From positions 28,778-92,777 of the forward strand of contig NZ_FOAR01000024.1 in the NCBI RefSeq assembly GCF_900109755.1: a DNA stretch of 64,000 nt, read 5' to 3'. Position numbers and translations under genes: made by a program. The first letter of the stretch is position 1. Each line of letters starts with the position of its first letter. This document shows, piece after piece, positions 61,027 through 64,000 of this stretch. The notes below the pieces were generated by a model, which worked only from the letters and a program-made list of their open reading frames with translations, was not told the origin of the DNA and did no database searches. Source of the stretch: Pseudomonas agarici. Lineage in GTDB: Bacteria; Pseudomonadota; Gammaproteobacteria; Pseudomonadales; Pseudomonadaceae.

Positions 61027-62922
61027 ATGATTGTTCCCATGCGTTTCCTGGCCTGGCTGATGCTGCCGATGTTCGCCCTATGCAGCTCCAATCTGCTGGC
61101 GAAGACGGTGGAAGGCGCCGCCCAGGCCCTGCACTTGATCGATTACATCGGCGCGGACTATCCAGCCACGGTGGCGGACGGCAAGGTCATCGACGAGACC
61201 GAATACCACGAGCAGCTGGAATTCCTGACAGCTCTGCACAAGCTGATTGTCGCGCTACCGGCCCGTGCAGAGCGGGCGGAGCTGGAGCAGGGCGTGGTCG
61301 ATCTGCGCACGGCCATCAGCCAGCGCCAGGATGGCGCGCTGGTGGCACGTCAGGCCCGGCAACTGGGCGCAAGGCTGGCGGTGAGCTACGAGGTCAGTCA
61401 AGCGCCGGCCATCACCCCGGATCCGAGTCGTGGTGCGCCGCTTTACGCCCAGCACTGCTCGGTCTGCCATGGTGACACGGGAGCCGGCGATGGCCCGGCG
61501 GGTGTTGGTCTGACGCCCCCGCCGGCCAATCTGCGGGACGCCGCGCGCCTGGATCGCCTGAGCCTCTATGGTCTCTACAACACCCTGACCCTCGGTGTCG
61601 AAGGCACGGACATGCCCTCGTTCGCCGATCAGCTCGATGAGCGTCAGCGTTGGGATCTGGCAACTTATATCGCCGGTTTCAGCGCCGCGTCGGTGGCCAC
61701 GAACGACAAGGCCTACAATCTGGCCGACCTGGCCCGTCAGACCCCTGATGAAGTGCGGGTGGCCGAAGGCGATGCTGCCGCCGCGCTGTTTCGCGCCCAG
61801 CGCGCCCAACCGCCGCAGGTCAAGCGCGGCCCTGCGCAGTTGCTCGACTACACGGGCGCGACCCTGGACAAGAGCCTGGCGGCTTACCGTGTCGGCGACC
61901 GTGAACAGGCCTACGATCTGTCCGTGGCCGCCTACCTGGAAGGTTTCGAGTTAGTCGAAAGCTCCCTGGACAACGTTGACGCCAGCGTGCGCAAGGGCAC
62001 CGAAAAATCCCTGATGGCCTATCGGCAATCCTTGCAGGATGGCTTGCCGGTCGAGCAGGTCGAGCAGCGCCTGGCGTTCGCCAAGGATAAGCTCAAGGAG
62101 TCCGCCGGGTTGCTCGGCAATGATGGACTGAGTCAATCCCTGAGCTTTATTTCGGGATTGCTGATCTTGCTGCGCGAGGGCGTAGAAGCGATCCTGGTGC
62201 TGGCGGCGATTCTCGCCTTCCTGCGCAACACCGGCCAGCAATCGGCGGTGCGTAGTGTCAATATCGGCTGGGGTCTGGCGTTGCTGGCGGGGCTTGGCAC
62301 CTGGGCGCTGGCGGCCTATGTGATCGATGTCAGTGGCGCCCAGCGCGAGTTGCTGGAAGGGTGTACGGCGCTGTTCGCCAGTGTGATGGTGCTCTGGCTT
62401 GGCGTCTGGATGCACGATCGCCGCCATGCCGCGGCGTGGCAGGACTACATCAAGAGCAGTCTGGTCGGTGGTGGTGGTCGTTTCGGTTTCGCGATCCTGG
62501 CGTTCTTCTCGGTGTACCGCGAGTTGTTCGAAGTGATCCTGTTCTATGAAACCCTCTGGTTGCAGGCCGGTCCTGCCGGGCACAACGCGGTGCTGGCAGG
62601 CGGCGCGACGGCGCTGGTGCTGCTGATCGGCCTGGCCTGGGTCATCCTGCGCGGCTCGGCGAAGCTGCCGCTGGCGCTGTTCTTCGGGATCAATGCCGGG
62701 TTGTTGTGCGCGCTGTCGGTGGTGTTTGCCGGGCATGGCGTCAAGGCCTTGCAGGAAGCCGGGATCTTCGGCACGCGGCCAGTGGCGTTCTTCGACTTCG
62801 ACTGGCTGGGGATCCATGCCGATGCTTATTCGCTGAGCGCTCAAGCCGTGGCCCTGCTGGCGATCATCGTGCTCTACAGCCGTAGCCGGTTGGCCGAAAA
62901 GCGCCGATTGCAGGCTTCCTGA
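61027..62922 (+). CDS. Cytochrome c-FTR1 fusion iron permease
   Basis: A 631-residue protein: signal peptide (to NLLA), a periplasmic region with a haem-binding CSVCH at residues 144-148 (with MPSF as likely axial Met), a helical linker, then an FTR1/EfeU permease domain of seven transmembrane segments with iron-binding REGVE (383-387) and RELFE (498-502). A cytochrome c module fused to FTR1 suggests that the same polypeptide oxidises Fe(II) or passes electrons during ferric uptake. The family is known in Pseudomonas as an iron transporter. Confidence 0.92.
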   Translation: MIVPMRFLAWLMLPMFALCSSNLLAKTVEGAAQALHLIDYIGADYPATVADGKVIDETEYHEQLEFLTALHKLIVALPARAERAELEQGVVDLRTAISQRQDGALVARQARQLGARLAVSYEVSQAPAITPDPSRGAPLYAQHCSVCHGDTGAGDGPAGVGLTPPPANLRDAARLDRLSLYGLYNTLTLGVEGTDMPSFADQLDERQRWDLATYIAGFSAASVATNDKAYNLADLARQTPDEVRVAEGDAAAALFRAQRAQPPQVKRGPAQLLDYTGATLDKSLAAYRVGDREQAYDLSVAAYLEGFELVESSLDNVDASVRKGTEKSLMAYRQSLQDGLPVEQVEQRLAFAKDKLKESAGLLGNDGLSQSLSFISGLLILLREGVEAILVLAAILAFLRNTGQQSAVRSVNIGWGLALLAGLGTWALAAYVIDVSGAQRELLEGCTALFASVMVLWLGVWMHDRRHAAAWQDYIKSSLVGGGGRFGFAILAFFSVYRELFEVILFYETLWLQAGPAGHNAVLAGGATALVLLIGLAWVILRGSAKLPLALFFGINAGLLCALSVVFAGHGVKALQEAGIFGTRPVAFFDFDWLGIHADAYSLSAQAVALLAIIVLYSRSRLAEKRRLQAS

Positions 62923-62924
62923 GC

Positions 62925-63380
62925 ATGCGCGTGTGGATCGATGCCGACGCCTGCCCCAAGGCGGCCAAGGAGCTGGTGGTGAAGTTCGCCCTCAAGCGCC
63001 GCTTCGAAGTGGTGCTGGTGGCGGGCCAGCCGCAGATCAAGCCGGCCTTCGCCTGCGTCAAGTTGATCGTGGTGCCCAGCGGGCCGGACGCCGCCGACGA
63101 TTACCTGGTGGAGCATGCGGTGCCGGGGGAACTGGTGATTTGCAGCGATGTGCCCCTGGCCGATCGATTGGTGAAAAAGGCGGTGGCGGCACTCGATCCT
63201 CGTGGCAAGGAGTTCGATCCGCAGAACATGGGTGAGCGGCTGGCGGTGCGCAACCTGTTCACCGACCTGCGTGAGCAAGGGCAGATGGGCGGCGGTCAGC
63301 CGCCTTATGGCGAGCGGGACAAGCAGGCCTTCGCCAATGCCTTCGACCGTATCCTCACCCGGCTTTCACGGTCTTCCTGA
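62925..63380 (+). CDS. yaiI: YaiI/YqxD family protein (DUF188)
   Basis: A 151-residue UPF0178 protein with WIDADACPKAAKELV at the start, DDYLVEHAVPGELVICSDVPLADRL and GGGQPPYGERDKQAFANAFD; the acidic residues suggest a PIN-like nuclease fold. It starts 2 nt after the permease gene. Function not established. Confidence 0.92.
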   Translation: MRVWIDADACPKAAKELVVKFALKRRFEVVLVAGQPQIKPAFACVKLIVVPSGPDAADDYLVEHAVPGELVICSDVPLADRLVKKAVAALDPRGKEFDPQNMGERLAVRNLFTDLREQGQMGGGQPPYGERDKQAFANAFDRILTRLSRSS

Positions 63381-63399
63381 ACACAGGGCTGATAATCGT

Positions 63400-63413
63400 T
63401 GCCGCGTGCGGCA
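63400..63413. repeat. Short perfect hairpin after yaiI
   Basis: TGCCGC-GT-GCGGCA is a perfect inverted repeat 20 nt after the yaiI stop. No T-run follows, so termination is uncertain. Confidence 0.3.
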
Positions 63414-63419
63414 GGGGCC

Positions 63420-63605
63420 ACGCAGCCCGTGAGGCTCTGCGCCAAAATGTGGATTGTTGATTTTGGCGCTACCCATCGGCGCATAAAGGTCATCGGCGGT
63501 CATCAGTTTGCTGTGGACGTGAATCTGTTCGGTCGCACAGCCATGTGTTTTGGTGGTGGCTGTAGATCGCACGGGTTTTGTCCATCTGTGAGCTGGCCAG
63601 GATGA
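63420..63605 (-). pseudogene. Remnant of phospholipase D-family gene (second HKD motif)
   Basis: The minus strand reads ATEQIHVHSKLMTADDLYAP followed by MGSAKINN. This corresponds to the second HKD block of secreted phospholipase D proteins (TEQIYVHSKxMIxDD.xAxxGSANIN as I recall it). Upstream, the expected RAIYSH segment is in another frame, so there is a frameshift between AIYSHHQ and THGCATEQ. After NIN-like KINN the sequence loses similarity. It is a short decayed fragment, possibly of a type VI secretion effector of the Tle5 class. Confidence 0.55.
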
Positions 63606-63627
63606 CAAATACGCGCATCATTAAAAA

Positions 63628-64000
63628 TCACCGTAGCGGCGGCATGCCTTTGGGCAGTGAATCGCGCAGAGCGTCCCGCGCGCGTCGGCGGGCGACTTCG
63701 GCGGCTCGGGACGGCAGCTCGCTGACGCTATCGGTCAGCCGGTCCTTCACGGCACCGACGCTCTCGGTGGCTTGTCGGGTGCGCTCCTGAATCTCGTCGA
63801 ACAGATGCCCCAAATGCCGCCCCGCTTCATCGATTAGCGACAGCGCCTCATGGTCATGATCGAAGATGCGCCGGTACTGCCCGCAGCCGTTGGCCTCGCG
63901 GCGGGTGCCGCTGCCCATGCCGTATTCCACCACCAGCCCGGCAATTCCCAGGTTGTCGCGCAGGTCAGCGGCATCGGCGTCGCTCATCAGCGGAATCACC
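63628..64000 (-). CDS. Hypothetical protein, 5' end outside window
   Basis: At least 123 codons are open to the window edge on the minus strand, with a GTG at the very end that is not a convincing start. The part seen includes GIAGLVVEYGMGSGTRREANG, then YRRIFDHDHEALSLIDEAGR, and ends in a charged helical tail (AEVARRRARDALRDSLPKGM). No family recognised. It lies upstream, on the same strand, of the phospholipase D remnant, so the two may once have formed a toxin-type locus. Confidence 0.6.
   Translation of the reverse strand, partial: VIPLMSDADAADLRDNLGIAGLVVEYGMGSGTRREANGCGQYRRIFDHDHEALSLIDEAGRHLGHLFDEIQERTRQATESVGAVKDRLTDSVSELPSRAAEVARRRARDALRDSLPKGMPPLR

Overview
The window is chromosomal DNA of a Pseudomonas, most likely of the P. 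fluorescens group. It is GC-rich, and nearly every gene belongs to a block whose order is familiar from Pseudomonas chromosomes: kauB, lrp-dadA-ridA-dadX, pauR, cycB, xpt-rep, yifB-ubiK-glnK-amtB, sutA, lptM-lysA-dapF-xerC, cyaY, rnk, cyaA, argH, algZ-algR-hemC-hemD-hemX-hemY, a dsbB paralogue, algQ, algP, an ABC-F gene, an FTR1 permease and yaiI. No tRNA, rRNA, CRISPR array or complete insertion sequence was seen. Identifications come from reading motifs and gene order; no search was run.

Layout. 1-10.4 kb is amine and amino-acid catabolism. It holds an aldehyde dehydrogenase of polyamine/amine breakdown, a phospholipase D-like lipoprotein, Lrp divergent from the alanine catabolic operon dadA-ridA-dadX (D-amino acid dehydrogenase, imine deaminase, alanine racemase), the polyamine repressor PauR and cytochrome c5. 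10.4-22 kb is an accessory stretch. It contains an AT-rich decayed AAA ATPase remnant, a CoA hydrolase/transferase and an eight-gene chaperone-usher fimbrial cluster (fimA, two chaperones, usher, two tip adhesins flanking two minor pilins), with a divergent orphan LuxR-type response regulator. 22-36 kb carries xpt, rep, a GGDEF/EAL phosphodiesterase, a MATE exporter, a chemoreceptor, yifB/comM, ubiK and the glnK-amtB ammonium operon. 36-50 kb carries sutA, the lptM-lysA-dapF-DUF484-xerC-yigB operon, cyaY, rnk, class I adenylate cyclase and argH. 48-58 kb is the alginate/haem regulatory block. 58-64 kb holds an ABC-F ATPase, an amino-acid exporter, a cytochrome c-FTR1 permease and yaiI, and ends in a decayed phospholipase D fragment beside a gene cut by the window edge.

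The most unusual content is a family of non-autonomous, MITE-like repeats. There are two copies of about 160 bp (28.1 and 35.5 kb), one 90-bp internally deleted copy (30.7 kb) and a lone 16-bp end at the dadX stop codon (9.08 kb). They have imperfect terminal inverted repeats of about 30 bp, are flanked by TA in the two copies where both sides can be read cleanly, and carry an internal hairpin. One splits the conserved yjbQ gene, one supplies the last codons and stop of yifB, and one sits directly upstream of the MATE gene. Other points to check are a terminator-like hairpin between ridA and dadX, a sigma-54-like promoter with upstream palindromes before glnK, a 9-bp palindrome around the probable algQ -10 box, a structured segment at 28.4 kb and two gene remnants.
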